Shown here: piece by piece, positions 1 through 5,777 of the stretch
How the letters are laid out: every line of letters starts with the position of its first letter
Position numbering within the stretch: the stretch's first letter is position 1
From: JAVDCA01 sp036491235
Lineage (GTDB): Bacteria > Pseudomonadota > Alphaproteobacteria > Rhizobiales > Xanthobacteraceae
DNA: 11,020 nucleotides
Assembly: GCA_036491235.1 (NCBI GenBank)
Contig: DASXCK010000390.1
Coordinates: 1-11,020, forward strand
Direction: 5' to 3'
Program-made: the position numbers and the translations under genes
The notes under the pieces: model-generated
The model's database searches: none
Seen by the model: the letters and a program-made list of their open reading frames with translations, nothing else
Told to the model about the DNA's origin: nothing

Positions 1-189
1 GTGCTGGAGACGCTGCGCAAGGCGATGACCGACGCGATGCAGTCGCCGGCGGTCATCGCGACCTTCGGCAAGCAGAACTTCAACCGCGTGCCGACCACCT
101 CGCTCGACGACGCCAGGACCTGGCTCAAGAGCGAGATGGCGCGGTGGAAGAAGATCACCGAGGAGGTGCCGATCGAGGCGCAGCCGTAG
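1..189 (+). CDS. Bug/TctC-family tripartite tricarboxylate transporter substrate-binding protein, C-terminal end (partial)
   Basis: This is the last 62 residues of a periplasmic solute-binding protein; the start lies left of the window. The visible part has the usual end of the Bug/TctC family: a helix with an 'AVIATFGKQNF' stretch (roughly residues 18-28), then a final helix with 'WLKSEMARWKKI' and a short tail ending about ten residues later. Proteins of this family capture carboxylates or related small molecules in the periplasm, either for a TctAB membrane pair or as orphan receptors; the ligand cannot be told from this fragment. The amidohydrolase gene starts 37 bases after its TAG stop on the same strand, so the two are probably co-transcribed and the ligand may be that enzyme's substrate or a relative of it (inference). 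The reading frame is open to the left edge, so the first codon shown is not necessarily a start. Confidence 0.82.
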   Translation: MLETLRKAMTDAMQSPAVIATFGKQNFNRVPTTSLDDARTWLKSEMARWKKITEEVPIEAQP

Positions 190-226
190 CGCCGGACCGC
201 CGCTGACCCGCGAGGGATACGCTCCC

Positions 227-1453
227 ATGGACCTGATCATCCGCCATGCGCGCCTGAGCACGCAGCCCGCCGACCCGCCGGTCGACATCGGCATCGAGCA
301 CGGACGGATCGCCGCGATCGCACCGGGGCTCGCGGCCGAGGGACGGGAATTCGACGCGGCCGGCGGCCTCGTCTGCGCGGGGCTGATCGAAACGCATATC
401 CATCTCGACAAGTCGCGCGTCATCGAACGCTGCCCGCCCGAGGAGGGCCGCAACGTCAATCCGGTCAAGACCGTCGCGCCGCTCAAGCCGACCTTCACGG
501 TCGAAGACACGTATCAGCGCGCGGCGCGGACGCTGGAAGAGTGCATCCTGCATGGCGCGACGCGCATGCGCACGCAGGTCGAGGTCGATCCCGGCATCGG
601 GCTGCGCGGCTACGAGGCGATCGCGGCGCTGGTCGCCGACTACAAGTGGGCGATAGACATCGAGATGTGCGTCTTTCCGCAGGACGGGCTCACCAATTAT
701 CCGGGCACCGACGAGGTCCTGGTCGAGGCGCTGCGGCGCGGCGCCCGCGCGGTCGGCGGCGCGCCGCGCTACGACACGGACGGCGCGATGCAGATCAACC
801 GCATCTTCGAGCTCGCGCGCGAGTTCGACGTCGAGACCGACATTCACCTCGACGTCGGCCCGAACGCCGACCACCTCTACGTCCACCAAGTCTGCGATCT
901 CACCGAGAAATATAAGCGCGGCGGCCGCGTCGTGGTCGGCCACATGGCGAAGCTCTCGACCATGCCGCCCGACGCGCTCGCCGCGGTCGCCCGCCGTATG
1001 GCCGACGCCGGCGTCGCCTGCACGGTGCTGCCGGCGACCGACCTCTACCTCATGGGCCGCGACCAGGACCACAACGTCCGCCGCGGGGTCGCGGACGCGA
1101 ACCTCCTGGTGGCGCATGGGGTCAACTGCTCGCTGTCGAGCAACAACATCCTCAATCCGGCGACGCCCTACGGCGACTGCTCGCTCATTCGCATGGCCAA
1201 TTTGCACGCCAATGTGCTGCAGGTGCGCCATCCACACGAACTGCGCGAATGCTTCGCCATGCTCACCGAGCGCTCGGCGCGGCTGCTCAATCTCGACGAC
1301 TACGGGCTCGAGGTCGGCAAGCCGGCCGACGTGGTGGTGTTCGACAGACCGACGCCCGAGCAGACGATCGCCGAGATCCGCAATCCGCTCGCCGCCTTCA
1401 AGCGCGGGCGGCAGACGATGGCGCGGCGCCCGCCGGAGCTGCTGCGGCCATGA
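227..1453 (+). CDS. CodA/AtzC-like amidohydrolase family protein with altered active site
   Basis: A 408-residue cytoplasmic metal-dependent hydrolase of the amidohydrolase superfamily, cytosine deaminase-like branch. A small N-terminal beta region (1-50) leads into the barrel with the metal motif HIHLDKS (H57, H59). FPQDG (149-153) matches the CodA region carrying its substrate-contacting Gln. H207 in DIHLDV and H239 in GHMAKLS match the two later metal/active-site His. Two CodA catalytic positions differ: the Glu of its HCDE motif is V210, and the Asp of its HDD motif is N306 in SSNNI; the codons (AAC AAC at the latter) were checked. Cytosine deamination by the usual mechanism is therefore unlikely, and the protein may have another reaction or a different general base. 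The start has a GAGGG about 10 bases upstream. It follows a TctC-type binding protein by 37 bases, and its 3' end abuts a palindromic repeat. The substrate is unknown; 'cytosine deaminase' would be an over-call. Confidence 0.85.
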   Translation: MDLIIRHARLSTQPADPPVDIGIEHGRIAAIAPGLAAEGREFDAAGGLVCAGLIETHIHLDKSRVIERCPPEEGRNVNPVKTVAPLKPTFTVEDTYQRAARTLEECILHGATRMRTQVEVDPGIGLRGYEAIAALVADYKWAIDIEMCVFPQDGLTNYPGTDEVLVEALRRGARAVGGAPRYDTDGAMQINRIFELAREFDVETDIHLDVGPNADHLYVHQVCDLTEKYKRGGRVVVGHMAKLSTMPPDALAAVARRMADAGVACTVLPATDLYLMGRDQDHNVRRGVADANLLVAHGVNCSLSSNNILNPATPYGDCSLIRMANLHANVLQVRHPHELRECFAMLTERSARLLNLDDYGLEVGKPADVVVFDRPTPEQTIAEIRNPLAAFKRGRQTMARRPPELLRP

Positions 1454-1457
1454 CTGC

Positions 1458-1604
1458 GTAGGGTGGGCAAAGGCGGCCGAGGAGCCTGTGTCTTTGCACG
1501 ACGTCAGCTCCGCCGTGCCCACGCTGACGTGTGACCGCGTGGGCACGGCGGGTCCAACGTTGTGCCATAAGCTGAAGTATCCCGGCCGCCTTTGCCCACC
1601 CTAC
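1458..1604. repeat. Nested palindromic element, copy 1 (147 bases)
   Basis: The ends form a perfect 22-base inverted repeat (1458-1479 and 1583-1604; the left end begins GTAGGGTGGGCAAAGG). Inside is a second perfect inverted repeat of 15 bases (1510-1524 and 1537-1551, CCGCCGTGCCCACGC and its complement). It fills the convergent junction between the amidohydrolase (stop 1451-1453) and the MHS transporter (stop 1618-1620). A second copy of almost the same length lies at 3508-3655. No ORF or transposase is inside, so it resembles a MITE or REP-like dispersed repeat. A role as a two-way transcription terminator is possible but not shown; there is no clean T-run. Confidence 0.9.
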
Positions 1605-1621
1605 AGCTTTGCCCACCCTAC
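1591..1621. repeat. Tandem duplication of the element's right end
   Basis: TTTGCCCACCCTAC occurs at 1591-1604 and again at 1608-1621, separated by AGC. The second copy lies outside the 147-base palindrome and contains the TAG stop codon of the convergent transporter gene (CTA at 1618-1620 on the + strand). It may be a remnant of another element copy or a slippage duplication. Confidence 0.85.
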
Positions 1622-2913
1622 TTCAGCGGCGAGAAGGCGGTCTCGCGTATCCGCGTGAGCAGCACGAGCGTGATCACGGCGGCCGCGATCACGTAGTACG
1701 CGGGCGACAGCGGATTGCCGGTGAGCTTGATCAACAGCGTCGCGATCGACGGCGCGAAGCCGCCGAAGACCGCGACGGCGATGTTGTAGCCGATCGACAG
1801 CGCCGTATAGCGCACCCGGGTCGGAAACAGCTCCGCATAGGCGGCCGGACAGGCGCCGGCATAGAGCGCCAGGAACGCCACCATCAGGAACTGGGCGAGG
1901 AAGCCGAGCCCGACATTGCCGGACGACCCGAGCAGGAAGAACGGATAGCCGAGAACCGCGAAACCGATGCAGGAGGCGATCATCTGCGGCCGGCGGCCGA
2001 CACGATCCGACAGCATGCCGAAGAACGGGATCAGCGCGACGAAGATCGCGAGGCAGACGGTGCCGATGAGCTGCGCGGTCGGCTTCGGGATATTGCCGAC
2101 ATTTGTGAGATAGCCAGCCATGTAGATGAGCGAAATGTAATACGCGACGGTATTGTGCAGCGTGAGACCGAATGCCGTGAACGTCTCGCGCGGATAGGCG
2201 GTGAACGCCTCGACGAGCGGCGACGCCGCCACGGCCTGGCGTTGCTCGATCTCGGTGAATTTGGGCGTGTCGGCGAGCCGCCAGCGCAGGTAGGCGCCGA
2301 GCGCGCCGATCAGGATGCCGAGAAGGAACGGCACCCGCCAGCCGAAGGCGACGAGCGTCGCCGGCGTGAGCGTGAAATTCATCACCGTGGCGGCGAACGA
2401 GCCGAGCAGGAACCCGGCGCCGACGCTGAACTGCTGCCACGAGCCGATGAAGCCGCGCCGGCCCTCCGGCGCATATTCGACGATATAGGCGGTCGACCCG
2501 CCCCACTCGCCGCCGGCCGAGAGGCCTTGCAGCAGCCGACAGACGACGAGGAGGATCGGCGCCAGCACGCCGACGTCCTTGTGGGTCGGCAGCAGGCCGA
2601 TCGCGCAGGTCGAGATCGCCATCAGGAATATGACGGCGCTGAGCGCTTTGCGCCGGCCGTAACGGTCGCCGTAGATGCCGAACACGATCGAACCGAGCGG
2701 CCGCATCACGAAGCCGATCCCGAACACGACGTAGGTCGTCAGCAGCGACGCGAGCTTGTCGTCGGAGGGAAAAAACAGCGCCGAGATCGTCGAGGCGAGA
2801 TAGCCGTAGACGGCGAAGTCGTACCATTCGAGGATGTTGCCGATCACTCCGGCGACGACGGCCTTGCGGCTACGCTCGCCGGGCAGCCCGGCGGTTGCCG
2901 TTGCTGCGGTCAT
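1618..2913 (-). CDS. MFS transporter, metabolite:H+ symporter (MHS) family
   Basis: A 431-residue inner-membrane protein with the hydrophobic pattern of a 12-helix major facilitator. Family marks are GNILEWYDFAVYG (25-37) at the first helix, typical of the MHS group (KgtP, ShiA, ProP relatives); RPLG (71-74); the loop 2-3 motif with GDRYGRR (82-88); RLLQGLSAGGEWGG (126-139) in helix 4; and a second loop motif SDRVGRR in the C-terminal half. MHS members import carboxylates, osmolytes or aromatic acids with protons; the cargo here is not readable. The ATG at 2913 is chosen because GGAGGAG lies 6 bases upstream and the homologous part begins soon after; the frame stays open another 73 codons upstream, but that stretch is arginine-rich and unlike the family. 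The gene is divergent from the MaoC-like gene (88-base gap) and convergent with the amidohydrolase. Its TAG stop lies inside a copy of a dispersed repeat end, so the last residues may have been reset by the insertion. Confidence 0.9.
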   Translation of the reverse strand: MTAATATAGLPGERSRKAVVAGVIGNILEWYDFAVYGYLASTISALFFPSDDKLASLLTTYVVFGIGFVMRPLGSIVFGIYGDRYGRRKALSAVIFLMAISTCAIGLLPTHKDVGVLAPILLVVCRLLQGLSAGGEWGGSTAYIVEYAPEGRRGFIGSWQQFSVGAGFLLGSFAATVMNFTLTPATLVAFGWRVPFLLGILIGALGAYLRWRLADTPKFTEIEQRQAVAASPLVEAFTAYPRETFTAFGLTLHNTVAYYISLIYMAGYLTNVGNIPKPTAQLIGTVCLAIFVALIPFFGMLSDRVGRRPQMIASCIGFAVLGYPFFLLGSSGNVGLGFLAQFLMVAFLALYAGACPAAYAELFPTRVRYTALSIGYNIAVAVFGGFAPSIATLLIKLTGNPLSPAYYVIAAAVITLVLLTRIRETAFSPLK

Positions 2914-2963
2914 GGCTTGCTCCTCCCCAGCATGCGCACATGTTGCACGAAAGGACAGGCGCA

Positions 2964-2982
2964 CCGCAAGACGCGCTTGCGG
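2964..2982. promoter_or_regulatory. Inverted repeat in the transporter/MaoC divergent promoter region
   Basis: CCGCAAG and CTTGCGG form a perfect 7-base inverted repeat around a 5-base centre (ACGCG), in the 88-base gap (2914-3001) between two divergent start codons. It may be an operator for a dimeric regulator, or a hairpin in the leader of the MaoC-like gene ending 19 bases before its ATG. No convincing -35/-10 pair was seen, so this is a candidate only. Confidence 0.35.
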
Positions 2983-3001
2983 CTTCGCCGAGAGACGACA
3001 G

Positions 3002-3511
3002 ATGAGCGAGGAACCGATGGACCCGACGAGCACCTCCGGCTTCGACCCGCGCCGGCATCGCGTCATTGCCGAGCAGCGCTGGTTCGACGATCTGCGCATG
3101 GGCGAGCGTTTCGCCCTGCCCAGCCGCACCATGACGGAAGCGATCTTCCTCGCCTTTCAGGCGGCGAGCGGCGACAACCATCCGATCCACTACGACGTCG
3201 AATACTGCCGCTCGCGCGGCCTGCCCCACATGCTGGCGCACGGTTTCCAGGTCATGATCCAGACCGCCGTCGGCGCCGGAACATTCGCCCACGCCATCCA
3301 GGACTCGCTCAAGGCGTTCATCGAGCAGTCGAGCCGCTTTTTGCATCCGGTCTTCGTCGGCGACACGCTCTATTCCGCCCTCGAGATCAACGAGCTCAAG
3401 CCCCAGCGCACGACGGGCGTCGTCGGGCTGCGCTGCACGGTGCACAATCAGAACGGCACCCTCGTGCTCGAAGGCCAGCACCGTTATCTGGTGCGGCGCC
3501 GCGCGTCGTAG
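3002..3511 (+). CDS. MaoC-like hot-dog domain dehydratase
   Basis: A 169-residue single hot-dog protein of the MaoC/(R)-specific enoyl-CoA hydratase type. The signature SGDNHPIHYD (56-65) contains the expected catalytic Asp (D58) and His (H63) in the GDxxPxH spacing. The lid and core strands follow, with GLPHMLAHGFQV (73-84) and HPVFVGDTL (115-123), both characteristic of MaoC domains. Such enzymes add water across, or remove it from, acyl-CoA double bonds. Two starts are possible: ATG 3002 (weak GAGAG upstream) and ATG 3017, five codons later with GAGGA four bases upstream; the choice does not touch the domain. The gene is divergent from the MHS transporter, so the pair may share regulation and act on an imported acid (inference). 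The TAG stop at 3509-3511 lies inside the GTAG end of a palindromic repeat. The CoA substrate is unknown. Confidence 0.88.
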   Translation: MSEEPMDPTSTSGFDPRRHRVIAEQRWFDDLRMGERFALPSRTMTEAIFLAFQAASGDNHPIHYDVEYCRSRGLPHMLAHGFQVMIQTAVGAGTFAHAIQDSLKAFIEQSSRFLHPVFVGDTLYSALEINELKPQRTTGVVGLRCTVHNQNGTLVLEGQHRYLVRRRAS

Positions 3512-3655
3512 CGCGGGCAAAGGCGGCCGAGGCGGCTCGCGTTTTGGCGCGCCGCTCGATCCGCCGTGCCCACGCAGTCATTCGGCTCCGCGTGGGCACG
3601 GCGGAACAATCTCACCACGACAACCAACTGCTTGGGCCGCCTGTGCCCACCGTAC
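3508..3655. repeat. Nested palindromic element, copy 2 (148 bases)
   Basis: Same plan as the element at 1458-1604. The left end carries GGGCAAAGGCGGCCGAGG (3515-3532), which is identical to copy 1; the right end (3634-3655, GGGCCGCCTGTGCCCACCG then TAC) has drifted. The inner 15-base inverted repeat is perfect and identical to copy 1 (3561-3575 and 3590-3604). Sequence between the arms differs from copy 1. It lies in the convergent junction of the MaoC-like gene and the CinA-like gene, ending 4 bases before the latter's stop. Confidence 0.88.
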
Positions 3656-3659
3656 GGAT

Positions 3660-4163
3660 TCATCCGCCTTTGAGCGCCGCCTCAAATAGCTCGAGTGCGG
3701 CGGCCGCAAACGCATGCATGTTGGCGCGGCGGTCGCTCTTGCCGGTCTCGAGGGTGATCGCGCGTTCGCGGGTACCCACTACCGCGATGCAGCTGTGGCC
3801 GGCCGCATCGCCATAGCGATTGCCGGTCGGACCGGTCGCCCCGGTCTCGGCAAGCGCCCAATTCGCCGCAAAGCGGGTGCGTGCGGTGCGCCCGAGCAGG
3901 AGCGCGTAGGGCTCGCTCGAGGCACGCATGCCGGCCATCGCGGCATCCTGGATGTCGAGCAGCGCGCGGCGCGCCGTCTGCGTATAGACGACGGCGCCTC
4001 CGAGGAAATAGGCCGAGGCGCCGGCGACGCCGAGCAGGCTCGCGGCGATCAGCCCGCCGGTCGAGGATTCGGCGACCGCGATGGTCTCGCGCCGCTCCTT
4101 GAGAAGCGCCCCGACGCGCTCCGCCCGCTGCATCAAATCGCTGAAATCGACGCCTTCCGCCAT
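3660..4163 (-). CDS. Stand-alone CinA C-terminal domain protein (PncC-like nicotinamide-nucleotide amidase family)
   Basis: A 167-residue protein matching the C-terminal domain of CinA, which in characterised members deamidates nicotinamide mononucleotide in NAD salvage. The active-site loop AESSTGGLIA (31-40) is present, and ETGATGPTGNRYGDAAGHS (106-124) corresponds to the family's glycine-rich 'GIAGP' segment. The length is right for the single-domain form. The family's Tyr-x-x-x-x-Lys segment reads YTQTAR (60-65), so Arg replaces the expected Lys; enzyme activity is therefore less certain than family membership. Start ATG 4163 has GGAGG five bases upstream. It is divergent from purB (182-base gap) and convergent with the MaoC-like gene. 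No functional link to its neighbours is evident. Confidence 0.85.
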   Translation of the reverse strand: MAEGVDFSDLMQRAERVGALLKERRETIAVAESSTGGLIAASLLGVAGASAYFLGGAVVYTQTARRALLDIQDAAMAGMRASSEPYALLLGRTARTRFAANWALAETGATGPTGNRYGDAAGHSCIAVVGTRERAITLETGKSDRRANMHAFAAAALELFEAALKGG

Positions 4164-4242
4164 GGTCCCCTCCGCCTCGCGGTCCGTTTGCCAACCCGCA
4201 CCGGTATGATACCAACCGTGCTTGATTTCGCCCTATCCAATT

Positions 4243-4325
4243 CGTCATGGCCGGGCTTGTCCCGGCCATCCACGTCTTTGATCTCATCAACGACGTGGAT
4301 GCCCGGGACAAGCCCTGGCATGACG
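4243..4325. repeat. Long imperfect inverted repeat upstream of purB
   Basis: Two 34-base arms (4243-4276 and 4292-4325) match at 31 of 34 positions around a 15-base loop. Each arm contains GGGCTTGTCCCGG or its complement and ends in CCACGTC. This type of palindrome is widely dispersed in Bradyrhizobiaceae genomes (from memory, not searched). It lies between the divergent cinA-like and purB genes, ending 20 bases before the purB ATG, so any purB transcript starting further upstream would fold it into a strong hairpin in the 5' leader. The remaining gap, 4164-4242, holds a small GGTATGATACC palindrome (4203-4213) but no clear promoter. Confidence 0.88.
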
Positions 4326-4345
4326 TGTCCGTATCCGAGGTCCGC

Positions 4346-5659
4346 ATGATCCCGCGTTACACCCGCCCCGAGATGGCCGCGATCTGGGATGCGCAGACGC
4401 GGTTCCGCATCTGGTTCGAGATCGAGGCGCATGCGGCCGACGCGCTTGCCGAGATCGGGGTGATCCCGAAGGACGCCGCGCAGGCGATCTGGGCCAAAGG
4501 CAAGGACGCCAGGTTCAATGTCGAGCGCATCGAGGAGATCGAGCGCGAGGTCAAGCACGACGTCATCGCGTTCCTCACCCACCTCGCAGAGATCGTCGGA
4601 ACGCCGGCACGCTTCGTGCACCAGGGCATGACCTCGTCCGACGTGCTCGACACCTGCTTCAATGTGCAGCTCGTGCGTGCCGCCGACCTGCTCATTGCCG
4701 ACACCGACAAGATCCTGGCCGCGCTCAAGCGCCGCGCCTTCGAGCACAAGCTCACGCCGACCATCGGCCGCTCGCACGGCATCCATGCGGAGCCGACCAC
4801 GTTCGGGCTCAAGCTCGCCTCGGCTTACGCGGAATTCTCCCGCGGCCGCGAGCGGCTGGTCGCCGCCCGGCGCGAGGTCGCGACCTGCGCGATCTCGGGT
4901 GCGGTCGGCACGTTCGCGCAGATCGACCCGCGCGTCGAAGCGCATGTCGCGAAGGCGATGGGGCTCGCCGTCGAGCCGATCTCGACCCAGGTGATCCCGC
5001 GCGACCGCCACGCCATGTATTTCGCGACGCTGGGCGTGATCGCCTCCTCGATGGAGCGGCTCGCGACCGAGACCCGCCACCTGCAGCGCACCGAGGTGCT
5101 CGAGGCGGAGGAGTTCTTCTCCGAGGGCCAGAAGGGCTCCTCGGCGATGCCGCACAAGCGCAACCCGGTGCTCTCGGAGAACATCACCGGGCTTGCGCGC
5201 ATCGTGCGCGGCTACGTGACGCCGGCGCTGGAGAACGTTGCGCTCTGGCACGAGCGCGACATCTCGCATTCCTCGGTCGAGCGCATGATCGGGCCGGACG
5301 CGACCGTCACGCTCGATTTCGCGCTCAATCGCCTCGCCGGCCTGATCGACAAGCTGCTGGTCTATCCGGACAGCATGGCAAAGAATCTCGACCGGCTGGG
5401 CGGGCTCGTGCACTCGCAGCGCGTACTGATCGCGCTCACCCAGAAAGGCGCGGCGCGCGAGGACGCCTATCGCATGGTGCAACGCAACGCCATGAAGGTG
5501 TGGCGCGGCGAGGCGAATGATTTCTTGGCGCTGCTCAAGGCCGACGCGGACGTGCGCAAATACTTGAGCGAGGGCGAGATCGCTGCCAATTTCGATCTCG
5601 CCCATCACCTCAAGCACGTCGATACGATCTTCGCGCGGGTGTTCGGCGCGGCTTCGTAG
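4346..5659 (+). CDS. purB: Adenylosuccinate lyase
   Basis: A 437-residue cytoplasmic enzyme that splits SAICAR to AICAR and adenylosuccinate to AMP, each releasing fumarate, in purine synthesis. The fumarase/aspartase superfamily signature GSSAMPHKRNP (264-274) is intact, including the mobile-loop Ser pair. The other active-site blocks are KHDV (70-73), TSSDV (96-100) and GRSHGIHAEPTTFG (141-154), with H144 as the expected catalytic His. The start is ATG 4346: MIPRYTRPEM is the normal N-terminus, and GAGG lies 6 bases upstream. The frame stays open another 33 codons to an ATG at 4247, but those codons are the translated inverted repeat 4243-4325 and should not be annotated as protein. The TAG stop (5657-5659) is part of a palindromic element. 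purL lies 3.8 kb away on the other strand; the two are not in one operon. Confidence 0.96.
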   Translation: MIPRYTRPEMAAIWDAQTRFRIWFEIEAHAADALAEIGVIPKDAAQAIWAKGKDARFNVERIEEIEREVKHDVIAFLTHLAEIVGTPARFVHQGMTSSDVLDTCFNVQLVRAADLLIADTDKILAALKRRAFEHKLTPTIGRSHGIHAEPTTFGLKLASAYAEFSRGRERLVAARREVATCAISGAVGTFAQIDPRVEAHVAKAMGLAVEPISTQVIPRDRHAMYFATLGVIASSMERLATETRHLQRTEVLEAEEFFSEGQKGSSAMPHKRNPVLSENITGLARIVRGYVTPALENVALWHERDISHSSVERMIGPDATVTLDFALNRLAGLIDKLLVYPDSMAKNLDRLGGLVHSQRVLIALTQKGAAREDAYRMVQRNAMKVWRGEANDFLALLKADADVRKYLSEGEIAANFDLAHHLKHVDTIFARVFGAAS

Positions 5660-5746
5660 GATGGGTGGCGGCGAAGCCGCATAACCCATCGGCTCAGTCA
5701 ATCTTGCGATTCAGCCGGCGGGTTTCGCTCCGCTCAACCCACCCTA
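5656..5746. repeat. Palindromic element at the purB / SH3-protein junction
   Basis: Outer ends GTAGGATGGGT (5656-5666) and ACCCACCCTAC (5736-5746) are inverted with one mismatch. Within are two local hairpins: GATGGGT...ACCCATC (5660-5690) enclosing GCGGCGAAGCCGC, and GGGTTTCGCTCCGCTCAACCC at about 5720-5740. The ends resemble those of the elements at 1458 and 3508, but the interior is different, so it is a related or convergent family. It occupies most of the 118-base convergent gap; the rest (5747-5777) is GC-rich with no feature seen. Its first GTAG supplies the purB stop. Confidence 0.82.
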
Positions 5747-5777
5747 CGCGCGCTTACGCGCGCAATGCCCCGCAGGC

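Noticed and set aside
227..1453. Naming the amidohydrolase cytosine deaminase (codA)
   Set aside because: Two catalytic residues of CodA are missing, so the specific name is not supported.
155..1546. 463-codon open frame on the - strand across the amidohydrolase
   Set aside because: It is antisense to a well-supported enzyme; its composition (Arg/Asp/Val-rich, no recognisable motif) is what GC-rich codon bias produces in the opposite frame.
2914..3132. 73-residue N-terminal extension of the MHS transporter
   Set aside because: The ATG at 2913 has a near-perfect ribosome binding site and matches the family's N-terminus; the extension overlaps the divergent MaoC-like coding region.
3170..3200. 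MaoC motif GDNHPIH instead of the textbook GDxNPLH
   Set aside because: The catalytic Asp and His are in place, and His at the Asn position is, from memory, common in MaoC-like proteins, so it is not a sign of inactivity.
1609..3816. 735-codon open frame on the + strand across the transporter and MaoC regions
   Set aside because: Very Arg/Glu/Asp-rich and repetitive, antisense to the MHS transporter and out of frame with the MaoC-like gene; a compositional artefact.
4133..5701. 522-codon open frame opposite purB
   Set aside because: Mirror of purB codon bias, with its far end made of the translated inverted repeat; no family signature.
1458..5746. CRISPR array or integrated mobile element explaining the repeats
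   Set aside because: The repeats are palindromic, far apart, unequal in type, and lack spacers, cas genes, integrase or transposase.
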